Source: Domibacillus mangrovi (GTDB lineage: Bacteria; Bacillota; Bacilli; Bacillales; Domibacillaceae). From it: a stretch of DNA of 64,000 nt. The notes under the pieces are model-generated. The model saw nothing but the letters and a program-made list of their open reading frames with translations. It did not search any database and had not been told where the DNA came from. A program made the translations under genes and the position numbers. Within the stretch, counting starts at the first letter, position 1. Every line of letters begins with the position of its first letter. The DNA is taken from positions 372,001-436,000 of the forward strand of contig NZ_MRWQ01000001.1 in assembly GCF_001906925.1 (NCBI RefSeq). The letters run 5' to 3'. Of the stretch, positions 48,604 through 58,827 are shown piece by piece.

Positions 48604-50262
48604 CTACTCCATTAAAACAGCGCGCAATATTTCTTCTGTCGTCGTAACTCCTTGCCGCACTTTCAGCAAGCCGTCATCGAGCAGAAAAATCGTTTTTTGC
48701 TTTTGCGCTGCTTCTTTTAATTTTGAAAGGGGTTCTTCATTTAAAATAATTCGTTTCATTTCTTCTGTTACCGTGAGCACTTCATGAATGGCAATCCGTC
48801 CTTTGTAGCCGGTCATATTGCAGGAAGCACAGCCATCACCTCTTTTGATTTTCTCAATCTTTAATCCACGTTTGCTGAAAATATCGATTTCCCGCTTCGT
48901 CGCTTCTTCATCACGGCCGCAGTCACGGCATACTTTCCGTACTAAACGCTGAGTCACGATGCCGCTTACGGATGATGCGACGAGAAACGAGTCGACACCC
49001 ATATCAATGAGACGGGTAATGCTTGAGATGGAATCATTCGTATGAAGAGTGCTTAATACAAGATGCCCAGTCAATGATGCTCGAATTGCGACTTCAGCCG
49101 TTTCTTTATCACGTATTTCGCCGACCATAATGATGTTTGGATCTTGCCGTAAAATGGAACGAAGACCCGCAGCAAATGTTAAACCGACATTTGGATTGAC
49201 TTGAATTTGATTGACGCCTTCTAGTTGATATTCAACCGGATCTTCAATCGTAATGATATTGACTTCTTCTTTGTTCAGCTTGTTCAGTCCCGCATAAAGA
49301 GTTGATGATTTTCCAGAACCAGTCGGACCGGTAATGAGTATAATCCCGTTCGGCCGTTCGAGCATTTTTTCAACACGCTGCAAATTGACTTTATTAAATC
49401 CAAGCCGATTCAAATCGTTTAGTGAGCTGCTTAAATCCAAAATCCGCATGACGATTTTTTCTCCGTACACAGTCGGCAATGTCGATACGCGCAAATCAAT
49501 CGGACGAAATTCAATGTTTGTTTTAATCCGTCCATCCTGTGGAATACGGTGCTCCGTAATATCAAGATTCGCTAAAATTTTAATGCGTGCAATGAGCATA
49601 CTTTGCATATGCTTTGGCAGCTGCCGTTCAACGTGCAGCATCCCATCCACGCGAAGACGAACCATCACTTTCGTTTCATGAGGATCGATATGAATGTCGC
49701 TCGCTTTTTCCGACAGCGCATGAGAAAAAATTTGGTTGACGAGACGAACGATTGGTGAATCATCGTCCGTGTTTTCTTGTTCAATCGCCGCTTCTTCAAT
49801 ATTTGCCTGTATCATTTCTTCAAATGAATCATCGATATCATAATACTTATTGATCGCTCGAATAATATCGTCTTTTGATGCAATGGCCGATACAATTTGA
49901 AAACCGGTTGAAAGCCGCAAGTCTTCTATTGTGTAATAATCCATCGGGTCTGCCATCGCCACAAACAATCGATTTTCTTCTTTTTTAAGCGGAATAATTA
50001 AGTTTTTCTTCGCTAATTCTTTCGGAATGAGCATTAATATTTTCATATCAATCGGATACTGGTACAGACTGACATGCGGGATGCCTAGCTGAAATTCAAG
50101 CACTTCAATGAGCTGCTGCTCGGTAATGTAGCCGCGTTGCAGCAAAGCATCCCCCAACTTTTGATCAGACGGTTTTTCCGACAGCGCCGATTCGAGCTGC
50201 GATTCTGTTACGAGTCCCGTTTCAACGAGTATGTCTCCGAGTCGTTTTCGCTGCGTTCTCAT
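48604..50262 (-). CDS. pilB: Pilus assembly ATPase PilB
   Basis: A 552-residue assembly motor with an N-terminal MshEN-type domain (residues 1-140), Walker A GPTGSGKSS (312-320), IEDPVEYQLEGVNQIQVN, Walker B DPNIIMVGEIRD and a C-terminal zinc-binding region (CRDCG ... CASCNMTGYKGR). Overlaps the preceding VanW-like gene by 4 nt. Confidence 0.95.
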   Translation of the reverse strand: MRTQRKRLGDILVETGLVTESQLESALSEKPSDQKLGDALLQRGYITEQQLIEVLEFQLGIPHVSLYQYPIDMKILMLIPKELAKKNLIIPLKKEENRLFVAMADPMDYYTIEDLRLSTGFQIVSAIASKDDIIRAINKYYDIDDSFEEMIQANIEEAAIEQENTDDDSPIVRLVNQIFSHALSEKASDIHIDPHETKVMVRLRVDGMLHVERQLPKHMQSMLIARIKILANLDITEHRIPQDGRIKTNIEFRPIDLRVSTLPTVYGEKIVMRILDLSSSLNDLNRLGFNKVNLQRVEKMLERPNGIILITGPTGSGKSSTLYAGLNKLNKEEVNIITIEDPVEYQLEGVNQIQVNPNVGLTFAAGLRSILRQDPNIIMVGEIRDKETAEVAIRASLTGHLVLSTLHTNDSISSITRLIDMGVDSFLVASSVSGIVTQRLVRKVCRDCGRDEEATKREIDIFSKRGLKIEKIKRGDGCASCNMTGYKGRIAIHEVLTVTEEMKRIILNEEPLSKLKEAAQKQKTIFLLDDGLLKVRQGVTTTEEILRAVLME

Positions 50263-51578
50263 TGCCCATCATCCTTAGTTTGTGATTGTCTCCGTAGCTC
50301 TCGTTTTTCTTCAACTGTATTTTGTTCTGTCATTGAATCTGTTCCTGCGTTTGTACTTGTTTCTTCATTTGCTTCTTTATTTTCGTCTGTTGTGTCTGTA
50401 TTTGGGTCAAGCGGTTGTAATTCAGGTTCTGGCGGTGGATCTTGTGAACTATGCCATTCAATTTGATGGACCGGCAAATAAAAATCTTCCGCGACTTTTT
50501 CTTCTTTTCGTTTCAACGTCCCTTCTCTCGTCTGTCGATACACATCAATCATCACACCGCTTTCACCAAACTGTTCAACGCGCGTCGTGCCATACGGCAT
50601 ATCTGGATCAAATCGCAAAATCGTTCTCGGCCGTAACTCCGCTTTATTTTTAAGCACAGGTGTGTACGTATAATAAAAAGGAATCCCTTTTAACACGCTG
50701 TATACTTTCCCATCTATCACTTGCCACTCGACGGTATAACTCGTTTCGTTTTCATTTAAAAAAATAAAATCTTGACCGTTCCCCTCCGCCACTTTCGCTT
50801 CATACCCGAGATCAATCTTGTCAGGCAACGCCATACTTTGATTTTTCTCTAGCACCGCGAAATTTGTCTTCATAACGAGCTGATATAAAGCAGATGAAAG
50901 GATATTGATGCTTTCTTTAGTTAGCTCTCTTGACTGGGTAGCCGAGAACCATTGATTAAACGATACAACACCCCCGCTTTTAACCCGGATCGACGGATTC
51001 GTTTTAATAAATGCCCTAAGCGACTCCGTAACAGTTCCTGTTAATACTTCTGCTGCAATGGATTGCTTCGCTTCTTCATTCACATATAAAGTGAGATCAA
51101 TCACCGTTTCTTCCGGTTTTAAATAATCACCGATATCTGCAATGTCTGATGCGAGCGTCTCCAGATCAAGTGGTGTGTCACGAAGCAATGGAAATTGTTC
51201 ATCAAGTTCCGCCTGAAGACGCTCTCGCGAAACAATCGTGTACAATTCATTTTTTTGTCCTGTAACGGCTTTTTCAATCGATTTTTCGATTTGAAACTCG
51301 ATTAAGTTTGTGCTTATATTCACTGATTTTTCAACGTATTGAAACGTTAACACCGCGTCCAGCTGCCACGCTGTTACTTTTTCTGTTAATGTGCGCATCG
51401 CTTCCACTTTTGTCGCATGATCAAACGATTCAGATCCTATCATCGTTTCCTCATCAAAACGCTCGTTTGATTGAAAAAACTTCTCGTACACGGCTGTTCC
51501 GTAATACGAAAAGCCGATGAAATACAACGTCAGCATCGTAAACATAGCGGCGATTTTTACTGTGTCTTTTTTCTTCAT
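50259..51578 (-). CDS. VanW-like membrane protein of the pilus cluster
   Basis: A 439-residue protein with one N-terminal helix, an alpha-beta region (about 50-190), a divergent VanW-like domain (VSFNQWF, SSALYQLVMKTNFAVLE, DFIFLNENETSYTVEWQV) and an acidic, Gln/Glu/Thr-rich C-terminal tail. VanW-type proteins occur in Gram-positive pilus loci, but the role is unknown. Start at 51578, 9 nt after GGAG; an in-frame TTG at 51593 lies in the site. Overlaps pilB. Confidence 0.65.
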   Translation of the reverse strand: MKKKDTVKIAAMFTMLTLYFIGFSYYGTAVYEKFFQSNERFDEETMIGSESFDHATKVEAMRTLTEKVTAWQLDAVLTFQYVEKSVNISTNLIEFQIEKSIEKAVTGQKNELYTIVSRERLQAELDEQFPLLRDTPLDLETLASDIADIGDYLKPEETVIDLTLYVNEEAKQSIAAEVLTGTVTESLRAFIKTNPSIRVKSGGVVSFNQWFSATQSRELTKESINILSSALYQLVMKTNFAVLEKNQSMALPDKIDLGYEAKVAEGNGQDFIFLNENETSYTVEWQVIDGKVYSVLKGIPFYYTYTPVLKNKAELRPRTILRFDPDMPYGTTRVEQFGESGVMIDVYRQTREGTLKRKEEKVAEDFYLPVHQIEWHSSQDPPPEPELQPLDPNTDTTDENKEANEETSTNAGTDSMTEQNTVEEKRELRRQSQTKDDGQ

Positions 51579-51607
51579 ATGCGGGCGCTCCAATCTGCCG
51601 TGACGCT

Positions 51608-52186
51608 TTACAGTTTTTCCTTATCATCAAAGTGAAGCAGCGGAATGTCCATTTCTTCATCACTGTCATCCACTTCATCAAACAATTCTTCTAAATAATG
51701 CGTTTCTTCATTCGGGATAGACGATGCATCCATTTCGGATTCCTCCTCCTCACCATAAAACAACGACTCGATATAGCCCTCTTCTTCCTCTTGAGTAGAC
51801 ATGGAAACCGGTTCATACGGTTCAATCACTTCTTCCATCTCATCCGTCACTGGCACTTCATACGGTTGTTTCACCTCTTCACGGGGCGGCTCTACGATAG
51901 CAAATTTTTCTACACGTTCTTCATCCAAATCAACACCATCGTCAATAGCCCAGTGTGCAGCACCATATTTCACCGTCAAGTATCCGGCCACGAGCAGCAC
52001 AAGAAAAACAAGAAGAACCGTTTGCCAGAGCGTCACATAGGGAAAAAGCGTGATTGCTCCTATGGCGACAACGAAACATTGAAGCGCAATGATCAATTTT
52101 CCTTTCATCATTAATCCGATCGGCAAATAGATTAATAGAGGCAATAGGAGAAGGAACGCAATAAAAGCCATGATTGTATGTATCAT
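51608..52186 (-). CDS. Membrane protein with acidic tail, unknown function
   Basis: A 192-residue protein with three N-terminal membrane segments (residues 5-28, 30-50, 55-75) and a very acidic cytosolic tail (about 85-192, EEEEGYIESLFYGEEEES). First gene after a strong terminator in the pilus region, followed 30 bp later by the VanW-like gene, so it may be a pilus accessory. I do not recognise a family. Confidence 0.65.
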   Translation of the reverse strand: MIHTIMAFIAFLLLLPLLIYLPIGLMMKGKLIIALQCFVVAIGAITLFPYVTLWQTVLLVFLVLLVAGYLTVKYGAAHWAIDDGVDLDEERVEKFAIVEPPREEVKQPYEVPVTDEMEEVIEPYEPVSMSTQEEEEGYIESLFYGEEEESEMDASSIPNEETHYLEELFDEVDDSDEEMDIPLLHFDDKEKL

Positions 52187-52336
52187 TTACAATCCCTCCG
52201 AGCAAAAAAAGTAGTCAATCTACTTGCTATATTATACAAATTAAAGAAAGTTCTAGTTAAAAATTATTGTATAGTACAATTGTGTAATTTGAAAGAAATG
52301 AATGAGTGAACGTGTCGAATTTTATCAGAAACTGAA

Positions 52337-52389
52337 AAAAAGAATGAAAATAGGTATCTAATGAAGATCACCTGTTTTCATTCTTTTTC
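52337..52389 (-). terminator. Intrinsic terminator of the minor pilin operon
   Basis: A 19-bp stem, AAAAAGAATGAAAACAGGT / ACCTATTTTCATTCTTTTT, with TTTTTTT following on the minus strand. It contains the stop codon of the PilX-like gene and separates minor pilins from the rest of the cluster. Confidence 0.87.
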
Positions 52390-53619
52390 GCGGATCGAAC
52401 TAGGGTTGACGATTCCATTTGGTGGAAGAGACAGATTGCTATTGTCATTTGTAAAAGGCAGCTCGGTTCCATGCTCCACTGTCGCATTCCCTCTTGAAAT
52501 GAATTTGTCAGCTACGATTGTTCCTTTAATTAAACCTCCATTAAGATCGATCGTCCCATTTTCCGCATACAGCAACCCGTAAATTTCTTGATGGTTATTT
52601 TGTAAGCTTAGTATACCTGATCCTTTCCAATAGATTTTGAGCTTCTCCGGCTGCTTTGTGTTGTCGTTTATTGTACTTTTGTTATCCATTGTGAATGCAC
52701 CGCTTACATATATAGTTAATTTACCGGTACCTTTAATATAGATTTGCCCATCTTTGCCGAGATTCAAGTTATTCACAACAATTTCTTTATCTGATTCCCC
52801 TGTATTAATTGTTACTATGCTGCCGCTAACCTGAAAAAGGTTAAAATATGATACATTTTTTGAAAGCAGCAGTTCTTTATTTTTATTGACTTTGTAATCT
52901 TCTGCCTCTTCTAAAGCAGGCTTCTGTGGAAACACAGGGAATTCCGGTATTGCTTGATTTGTTTCTGACAAACTATAAACGTTCCCAGTAATTTCTGAAC
53001 TCCCACCTATTTTAAGATTGGCCTTATCACCTATCCACACGTCTCCATTAATCGTCACATTCCCACCTATATCAAGAGTTGACTTAATGATTAAAGCTGT
53101 TTCCTTCGAATACTTAGATGAATCCGGAGTTCCTGGACCTCCTCCAGAACTCCAATTTACGCTAATCGCCTGTCTAACTTCCCGTTTTTGATTTCCTATT
53201 TTCCCCATAGATGTGATCATGTAGTTCCCCCCGCTGCCTTGCACCGCTATTTCAGCACTAGGGATTTCGCCATAAGCTTTTTCAAAAACCGGTGATGAAT
53301 ATGGATCTCCGCCTAAAATCTGCTGTTCCAAATCACTGTAAAATAAAGCTTGATTCGGCTCTTCTCTATAAAAATGATCCTGGTGAAGATCTTCAGCGAT
53401 GTTTTTAATTTTTGTATAAGCTTTGGCCGCTCCAGCTTCCGCAATATAATAAGCGGCTTCGTATTTTTGTTCAGTCTGATTTGCTTTCATATTGTTCAAC
53501 GACAGCCCTAAAATAGCTAGGCCGAGCACAGATAAAACAGTCAGCACAAGCAGTACAATAATTAATGCCATGCCCCGCTCGTTATACATCGCTTTTTGAA
53601 TACATAGAGGAGACTTCAT
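52378..53619 (-). CDS. pilX: PilX-like minor pilin with beta-helix domain
   Basis: A 413-residue protein. The N-terminus has NERGMALIIVLLVLTVLSVL, a prepilin-type hydrophobic helix without the usual Glu5 (as in PilX/GspK-type proteins), then a helical part and a long repetitive beta-strand region (LDIGGNVTINGDVWIGDKA, GLLYAENGTIDLNGGLI) resembling a beta-helix. Such proteins sit at the pilus tip. The start is at 53619, where AAGTAGG is weakly complementary; an internal Met at 53589 is possible. Confidence 0.75.
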   Translation of the reverse strand: MKSPLCIQKAMYNERGMALIIVLLVLTVLSVLGLAILGLSLNNMKANQTEQKYEAAYYIAEAGAAKAYTKIKNIAEDLHQDHFYREEPNQALFYSDLEQQILGGDPYSSPVFEKAYGEIPSAEIAVQGSGGNYMITSMGKIGNQKREVRQAISVNWSSGGGPGTPDSSKYSKETALIIKSTLDIGGNVTINGDVWIGDKANLKIGGSSEITGNVYSLSETNQAIPEFPVFPQKPALEEAEDYKVNKNKELLLSKNVSYFNLFQVSGSIVTINTGESDKEIVVNNLNLGKDGQIYIKGTGKLTIYVSGAFTMDNKSTINDNTKQPEKLKIYWKGSGILSLQNNHQEIYGLLYAENGTIDLNGGLIKGTIVADKFISRGNATVEHGTELPFTNDNSNLSLPPNGIVNPSSIREKE

Positions 53620-53628
53620 CGGTAATAC

Positions 53629-54078
53629 CTACTTTCTTATGTATATAACCGTTTTAAATTCTTTTGACAAGTTTTTTTGGTGGGGTGTTTCTACGCTTTT
53701 AATCGTCAATGTCAATTTATTTTGGGGTTCATCATATTCTGGCGTGAACACGTCGATATTTTCTGCTATCACTGCACCGTCCCTTAAAATTACCTTCTCT
53801 GCTTTGCTGTATGTGTAGGAAATCTCTCCAATTTCCATTGATGATTGGACTTTATTTACATCATGAACATTCCCTTGCTTCCGGACATCGGTCGTCATCC
53901 ATTTAAATGCTAGCCGGACATTTGCTTGGCCATCAATCTGTTTCGTTTGGTCTGTAAACTGCCGCTGTCCGGACAATTGAACATTGCTTATTAATAAAAG
54001 AACTATAGTAAGAAGTGCAGAGGCAACAATGACTTCGATCAATGTTACACCACGCTCATTTTTCAGCCATTGTTGCAT
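53629..54078 (-). CDS. pilW: PilW/GspJ-like minor pilin
   Basis: A 149-residue prepilin with leader MQQWLKNERG cut before VTLIEVIVASALLTIVLLL (Glu5 present). Member of the minor-pilin set pilV-pilW-pilX, which primes pilus assembly. Confidence 0.82.
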   Translation of the reverse strand: MQQWLKNERGVTLIEVIVASALLTIVLLLISNVQLSGQRQFTDQTKQIDGQANVRLAFKWMTTDVRKQGNVHDVNKVQSSMEIGEISYTYSKAEKVILRDGAVIAENIDVFTPEYDEPQNKLTLTIKSVETPHQKNLSKEFKTVIYIRK

Positions 54079-54093
54079 GTTCCATACCCTCCT

Positions 54094-54513
54094 TTATCTT
54101 ATAATCGTTTCCATTTGCGCCTGTGGGGTTTGCTCTGGATCTTCTGCTTCTTCTTCGCTTCTAAATACTTTCACAACCACTTTTCCATCATGATTTGATT
54201 TATTAATATTAACGTAAAAGGTATCAATCGTTCCTCTGTACGTTTGATCGTATCCTTCAGCAGGTGTCACTGCTTTCGTTACAGGACATACCATGCTGTT
54301 TTCAATCGATTTATGGATCACTTCTTCTATACACGTTTGCGCTACATACGTCGCATCCATTGCTGATTCCGTCTGTTGGTTCGTTCGAGCGGATTGAATG
54401 AACATAGCCGAGAAAGAAAGGACAACAATCGTAAGAATAACTATGGAGAGCAGTATTTCAATTAAAGTCATTCCATCATTCGACATAAGATTTTTCACTC
54501 TTTTCTTCAACAT
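54094..54513 (-). CDS. pilV: PilV/GspI-like minor pilin
   Basis: A 139-residue prepilin with leader ending SNDG before MTLIEILLSIVILTIVVLS. Start at 54513, preceded by GGGGTGAGA; an in-frame GTG at 54519 is an alternative. First gene of the minor pilin operon. No clear promoter found in the 180-bp gap to folC. Confidence 0.82.
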   Translation of the reverse strand: MLKKRVKNLMSNDGMTLIEILLSIVILTIVVLSFSAMFIQSARTNQQTESAMDATYVAQTCIEEVIHKSIENSMVCPVTKAVTPAEGYDQTYRGTIDTFYVNINKSNHDGKVVVKVFRSEEEAEDPEQTPQAQMETIIR

Positions 54514-54630
54514 TCTCACCCCATCTACACTTCTCTATTCCCGCTATTTTACTAGATTAATAGTCATTAATTATTTAATTTTAGCATATTTAAGAAAGGA
54601 TGAATATGTGAAATGGACGTAGGCAATACA

Positions 54631-54678
54631 GAAGAAAGCCCTATTTTAAAGTTTATTTTTAAAATAGGGCTTTCTTCT
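54631..54678. terminator. Long hairpin downstream of folC
   Basis: A near-perfect 19-bp inverted repeat GAAGAAAGCCCTATTTTAAA / TTTAAAATAGGGCTTTCTTC around an 8-nt loop, just after the folC stop codon. Its T-run on the minus strand is short, but position suggests the folC terminator. Confidence 0.7.
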
Positions 54679-54692
54679 AACTTTCAACAAAT

Positions 54693-56006
54693 CTATACAT
54701 TTTCACTAAAAAAGCCGGGCGTTTTTATCTCCTTTTTCACAGTAGAAATGAAATAAAGAGAGCCCGTTATGATGAAAACATCTGTTCCTTTTCCATTTTT
54801 TTGGAATCGTTTAATCTGTTTTTGATAATCTTGTACAATGTCAGATTTTTCATCTGTATACGGTTCATACTCTTCACTCTGCGCCGCACGCGGAAAATCA
54901 AACGGGGCCAAATACAATTGATGTGCGACACCTTTTAATTGCTGAATCATACCGTCAAGCGGTTTGTCTTTCATCGCCGCGAATAAAATGGTGATGTTCC
55001 GGTCGGGAAACCGCTGATTGATCGTTTTAACTAGTGCACTGATCCCTTCTTCGTTATGCGCACCGTCCGCAATAATGAGCGGGCACTCATAAAGTGTTTC
55101 AAAACGGCCTGGCCAGTGTATATTTCCTAGTCCTTTTTCGACATGTTCATCTTCAATGAAAAACGCATAAAAGGTGCGTAAATAGTCGGCAGCCATAATG
55201 GCTAGTGCGGCATTATTCACTTGATGCAGCCCTGCTAAACTCGTTTCAATCGGACCGCGTGTGCTAAATGGGGATTGAAACTCGAATTGTTCGCCATGTT
55301 CCGTCGATGAAAGCCATGTTCCACTAAATTCACGTCCTCTCAAGTAAAGAGAGGCTTTTTTCTCTTTTGCGACTCGTTCAATGATGTCAAGTGCTTCCGG
55401 CTGCTCAACCGCTGTCATGACAGGCACTCCATTTTTAATAATACCCGCTTTTTCAAAGGCAATTTCGGCCAGCGTATCACCAAGAAATTGAATATGATCC
55501 TTACCGATTGTCGTAATAATGGACAGAACCGGATGAATGATGTTCGTTGAATCTAAACGGCCGCCCAGACCGACTTCAAATAATACAATATCAACGGGCC
55601 GCACGCAGGCAAAATAGTAAAGTGACATAGCGGTAATGATTTCAAATTCACTCGGTCCGCCGAACGCCATCTCTTCCATTTCATCGGCCAGTCCGCGGAT
55701 TTTTTGAGCCAATCCTGTTACCTCTTCATCAGAAATCGGTCTGCCATTTATACTGATTCGCTCATTGAACTGTTCAATGTACGGCGATGTGAACGTTCCG
55801 ACTTCATACCCAGCTTCACTTAAAATAGACCGAAGCATGGCTGTTGTCGATCCTTTCCCATTCGTTCCGCCGATATGAACAGCTTTCAGTCTCCGTTCTG
55901 GATGACCGAGACGCTCCATCATCCATTCCATCCGTGAAAGCCCCGGTTTGATCCCTGTGCGGAGCCGTCCATGTATCCATGATAATGCTTCTTCATATGT
56001 GTCCAT
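54693..56006 (-). CDS. folC: Folylpolyglutamate synthase / dihydrofolate synthase
   Basis: Adds glutamate to (dihydro)pteroate and folates. The 437-residue protein has the ATP loop HIGGTNGKGSTTAML, GTFTSPYIEQFNERI, FEVGLGGRLDSTN and ADGAHNEEG. Downstream of valS as in B. subtilis, separated by a terminator. Confidence 0.95.
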   Translation of the reverse strand: MDTYEEALSWIHGRLRTGIKPGLSRMEWMMERLGHPERRLKAVHIGGTNGKGSTTAMLRSILSEAGYEVGTFTSPYIEQFNERISINGRPISDEEVTGLAQKIRGLADEMEEMAFGGPSEFEIITAMSLYYFACVRPVDIVLFEVGLGGRLDSTNIIHPVLSIITTIGKDHIQFLGDTLAEIAFEKAGIIKNGVPVMTAVEQPEALDIIERVAKEKKASLYLRGREFSGTWLSSTEHGEQFEFQSPFSTRGPIETSLAGLHQVNNAALAIMAADYLRTFYAFFIEDEHVEKGLGNIHWPGRFETLYECPLIIADGAHNEEGISALVKTINQRFPDRNITILFAAMKDKPLDGMIQQLKGVAHQLYLAPFDFPRAAQSEEYEPYTDEKSDIVQDYQKQIKRFQKNGKGTDVFIITGSLYFISTVKKEIKTPGFFSENV

Positions 56007-56027
56007 TCAAACTTCTCCCTTTATGTA

Positions 56028-56067
56028 CGAAAAAGACGAATCCGCTCTGCAGAGCGATCCGCCTTTT
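56028..56067 (-). terminator. Intrinsic terminator of valS
   Basis: Stem around CGCTCTGCAGAGCG with outer GGCGGAT / ATTCGTC pairing, followed by TTTTTC on the minus strand, between valS and folC. Confidence 0.75.
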
Positions 56068-56075
56068 TCTGCTTC

Positions 56076-58721
56076 TTAATTCTTTAAATCTTCAATGCGT
56101 GCTTCAACAGCGGCAAGTTTCATACGGTAATCTGCTTCTTTCGCACGTTCTTCCTCTACCACTTTTTGCGGAGCTTTTGACATAAACCGCTCATTCGAAA
56201 GTTTCTTCAACACACGGTCTACCTCTGACTGCCATTTTGCTTTTTCTTTTTCAAGACGAGCAATTTCTTCGTCTAAATTGAGAAGCCCTGCAAGCGGCAT
56301 AAATAATTCAGCTCCTGTGACAACAGCGGTCATGGACTTCTCCGGAGTTTCTGGATTCGGTTCAATAACAAGCTCGTCCGGATTACAAAAGCGCTCGATG
56401 TAATAGCGGTTTTCTGTCAATGTAGACAAAACAGACTCATCTTTCGCTTTAATGACGAGGGGCACTTTTTTGCTCATTGGTGTGTTTACTTCCGCACGGA
56501 TGTTACGCACAGCGCGAATGATATCGACAAGCAATTTCATGTCCGTAGCCGCTTCTTTATTTGTTAAAGAATGATCAGCTACTGGCCATTTCGCTTCCAC
56601 AATCGTTTCGCCTTCATGCGGCAAGTTTTGCCAAATTTCTTCTGTAATGAATGGCATAAATGGATGCAGTAGACGCATCGTGTGATCAAGCACGTATGCA
56701 AGAACAGAACGCGTCATTTGCTTCGCTTGCTCATCTTCTCCGTACAATGGCAATTTCGCCATTTCAATGTACCAGTCACAGAAATCATCCCAAATGAAGT
56801 TATAAAGTGTACGGCCGACCTCACCAAATTCATATTTCTCAGACAAATGCGTCACGTTGTCAATCGTTTCGTTCAAACGGGTTAATATCCACTCGTCCGC
56901 CACGGATTTTTTACCAGACAAATCAATCTGATCATACGTCATGCCATTCATATTCATCAAAGCAAAACGGGAGGCATTCCAAATTTTATTGGCAAAGTTC
57001 CAAGTCGCTTCTACCTTTTCCGTTGTGTAGCGTAAATCTTGGCCCGGCGAGCTGCCTGTCGCTAGGAAATAACGCAGTGAATCAGCGCCATATTGATCGA
57101 TGACTTCCATCGGATCAACACCATTGCCTAGTGATTTCGACATTTTGCGGCCTTCTGCATCACGGACGAGACCGTGAATTAGCACATCATTAAACGGACG
57201 TTTACCTGTAAACTCAAGTCCCTGGAAAATCATACGTGATACCCAGAAGAAAATAATATCATAGCCTGTTACGAGTGCGGCCGTCGGGTAATGGCGTTTG
57301 AAATCGATCGCTTCTGTATCCGGCCAGCCCATCGTTGAAAATGGCCACAGTGCAGATGAGAACCATGTATCCAGTACGTCGTTATCTTGTTCCCAGTTTT
57401 CAGCGTCAGTCGGTTCCTCGTGCCCGACATACACTTCACCTGTTTCTTTGTGATACCAGGCTGGAATACGATGGCCCCACCATAATTGACGAGAAATACA
57501 CCAATCACGAATGTTATCCATCCAGTGCAAATACGTTTTCTCAAAACGATCTGGTACAAAATTCACTTTTTCTTCTGTTTTTTGCAAATCAACAGCAGCA
57601 CTAGCAAGCGGTGCCATTTTCACAAACCATTGCGTCGATAAATATGGCTCAACGACCGCTCCGCTCCGCTCAGAATGACCAACTGAATGAAGATGCTCTT
57701 CAATTTTGAATAGAACACCTTCATCTTGCAAGTCTTTTACAATTTGTTTCCGGCAGTCAAAACGATCAAGACCGTTATATTTGCCTGCTTCCTCATTCAT
57801 TGTGCCATCTTCATTCATGACAAGAATACGCGATAAATTGTGGCGGTTACCGATTTCAAAGTCATTCGGGTCATGCGCCGGCGTAATTTTTACTGCACCG
57901 CTTCCAAATTCTTGATCAACATAATCATCCCCAACAATCGGAATAATACGCCCTGTTATTGGCAGCACGACATGTTTGCCGATTAAATGCTTGTAACGGT
58001 CGTCTTTCGGATGAACGGCAACGGCTGTATCGCCAAGCATCGTTTCTGGACGCGTCGTCGCCACTTCAATATAGCCTGAACCGTCTTTTAGCGGATATTT
58101 CATATGATAAAACGCACCTTGTACGTCTTTATAAATGACTTCAATATCAGACAGCGCCGTTTTCGTCGACGGGTCCCAGTTAATAATGTATTCGCCCCGG
58201 TAAATTAATCCTTTTTCATATAGCTTCACAAATACTTCACGAACCGCTTTTGACAAGCCTTCATCAAGTGTAAAGCGCTCGCGGCTGTAATCAAGGCCGA
58301 GGCCTAGTTTCGCCCACTGTTCGCGAATGTGAGCCGCATATTCTTCTTTCCACTTCCACGATTCCTCTAAAAATTTCTCGCGGCCCAGGTCATAACGTGT
58401 CGTTCCTTCGTCTTTCAGCTTTTGTTCGACTTTCGCCTGCGTCGCAATGCCTGCGTGATCCATCCCTGGTAGCCAGAGTACATCGTAGCCTTGCATGCGC
58501 TTCATTCGCGTTAAAATATCTTGCAGTGTCGTATCCCACGCATGGCCAAGGTGCAATTTCCCTGTTACGTTTGGCGGCGGGATAACGATTGTATACGGCT
58601 CTTTTGTTTCATCGCTTTTCGCTTCGAAAAATCGGCCGGCTGTCCACCAATCATATCGTCCTTTTTCGATTGTCTTTGGATCGTATTTTGTCGGCATCGT
58701 TGTTTCATTTTGTTGTAACAT
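56076..58721 (-). CDS. valS: Valyl-tRNA synthetase
   Basis: An 881-residue class I synthetase. It has the HIGH motif as [10 protein letters not shown], the editing domain with [13 protein letters not shown], the KMSKS motif as [10 protein letters not shown] and the C-terminal coiled coil ([16 protein letters not shown]). Preceded by a T-box-like leader. Start at the ATG after AAGGAGG. Confidence 0.97.
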   Translation of the reverse strand: MLQQNETTMPTKYDPKTIEKGRYDWWTAGRFFEAKSDETKEPYTIVIPPPNVTGKLHLGHAWDTTLQDILTRMKRMQGYDVLWLPGMDHAGIATQAKVEQKLKDEGTTRYDLGREKFLEESWKWKEEYAAHIREQWAKLGLGLDYSRERFTLDEGLSKAVREVFVKLYEKGLIYRGEYIINWDPSTKTALSDIEVIYKDVQGAFYHMKYPLKDGSGYIEVATTRPETMLGDTAVAVHPKDDRYKHLIGKHVVLPITGRIIPIVGDDYVDQEFGSGAVKITPAHDPNDFEIGNRHNLSRILVMNEDGTMNEEAGKYNGLDRFDCRKQIVKDLQDEGVLFKIEEHLHSVGHSERSGAVVEPYLSTQWFVKMAPLASAAVDLQKTEEKVNFVPDRFEKTYLHWMDNIRDWCISRQLWWGHRIPAWYHKETGEVYVGHEEPTDAENWEQDNDVLDTWFSSALWPFSTMGWPDTEAIDFKRHYPTAALVTGYDIIFFWVSRMIFQGLEFTGKRPFNDVLIHGLVRDAEGRKMSKSLGNGVDPMEVIDQYGADSLRYFLATGSSPGQDLRYTTEKVEATWNFANKIWNASRFALMNMNGMTYDQIDLSGKKSVADEWILTRLNETIDNVTHLSEKYEFGEVGRTLYNFIWDDFCDWYIEMAKLPLYGEDEQAKQMTRSVLAYVLDHTMRLLHPFMPFITEEIWQNLPHEGETIVEAKWPVADHSLTNKEAATDMKLLVDIIRAVRNIRAEVNTPMSKKVPLVIKAKDESVLSTLTENRYYIERFCNPDELVIEPNPETPEKSMTAVVTGAELFMPLAGLLNLDEEIARLEKEKAKWQSEVDRVLKKLSNERFMSKAPQKVVEEERAKEADYRMKLAAVEARIEDLKN

Positions 58722-58739
58722 TCATTTTTCCTCCTTAAC

Positions 58740-58821
58740 AAAAAAAAGCCTCTCGTCTTGAAAAGGACGAAGAGGATTGTTCACGGTACCACCTTTTCCA
58801 GGTCCACACTTTTCTTTTGAT
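58740..58821 (-). promoter_or_regulatory. T-box antiterminator/terminator of valS, apparently without Stem I
   Basis: The minus strand has AAAAGGTGGTACCGTG, a T-box core (bulge UGGU suits the A discriminator of tRNA-Val), then a terminator hairpin CCTCTTCGTC / GACGAGAGG with a T-run right before the valS ribosome binding site. A good promoter starts only about 40 nt upstream of the core, and no Stem I motifs were seen in it or further upstream to 58990. Confidence 0.75.
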
Positions 58822-58827
58822 ACCATT

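Noticed and set aside
50259-51578. VanW-like gene as a sign of vancomycin resistance
   Set aside because: No vanA/vanB, vanH or vanX genes are present; VanW-type domains are common in pilus and sporulation contexts.
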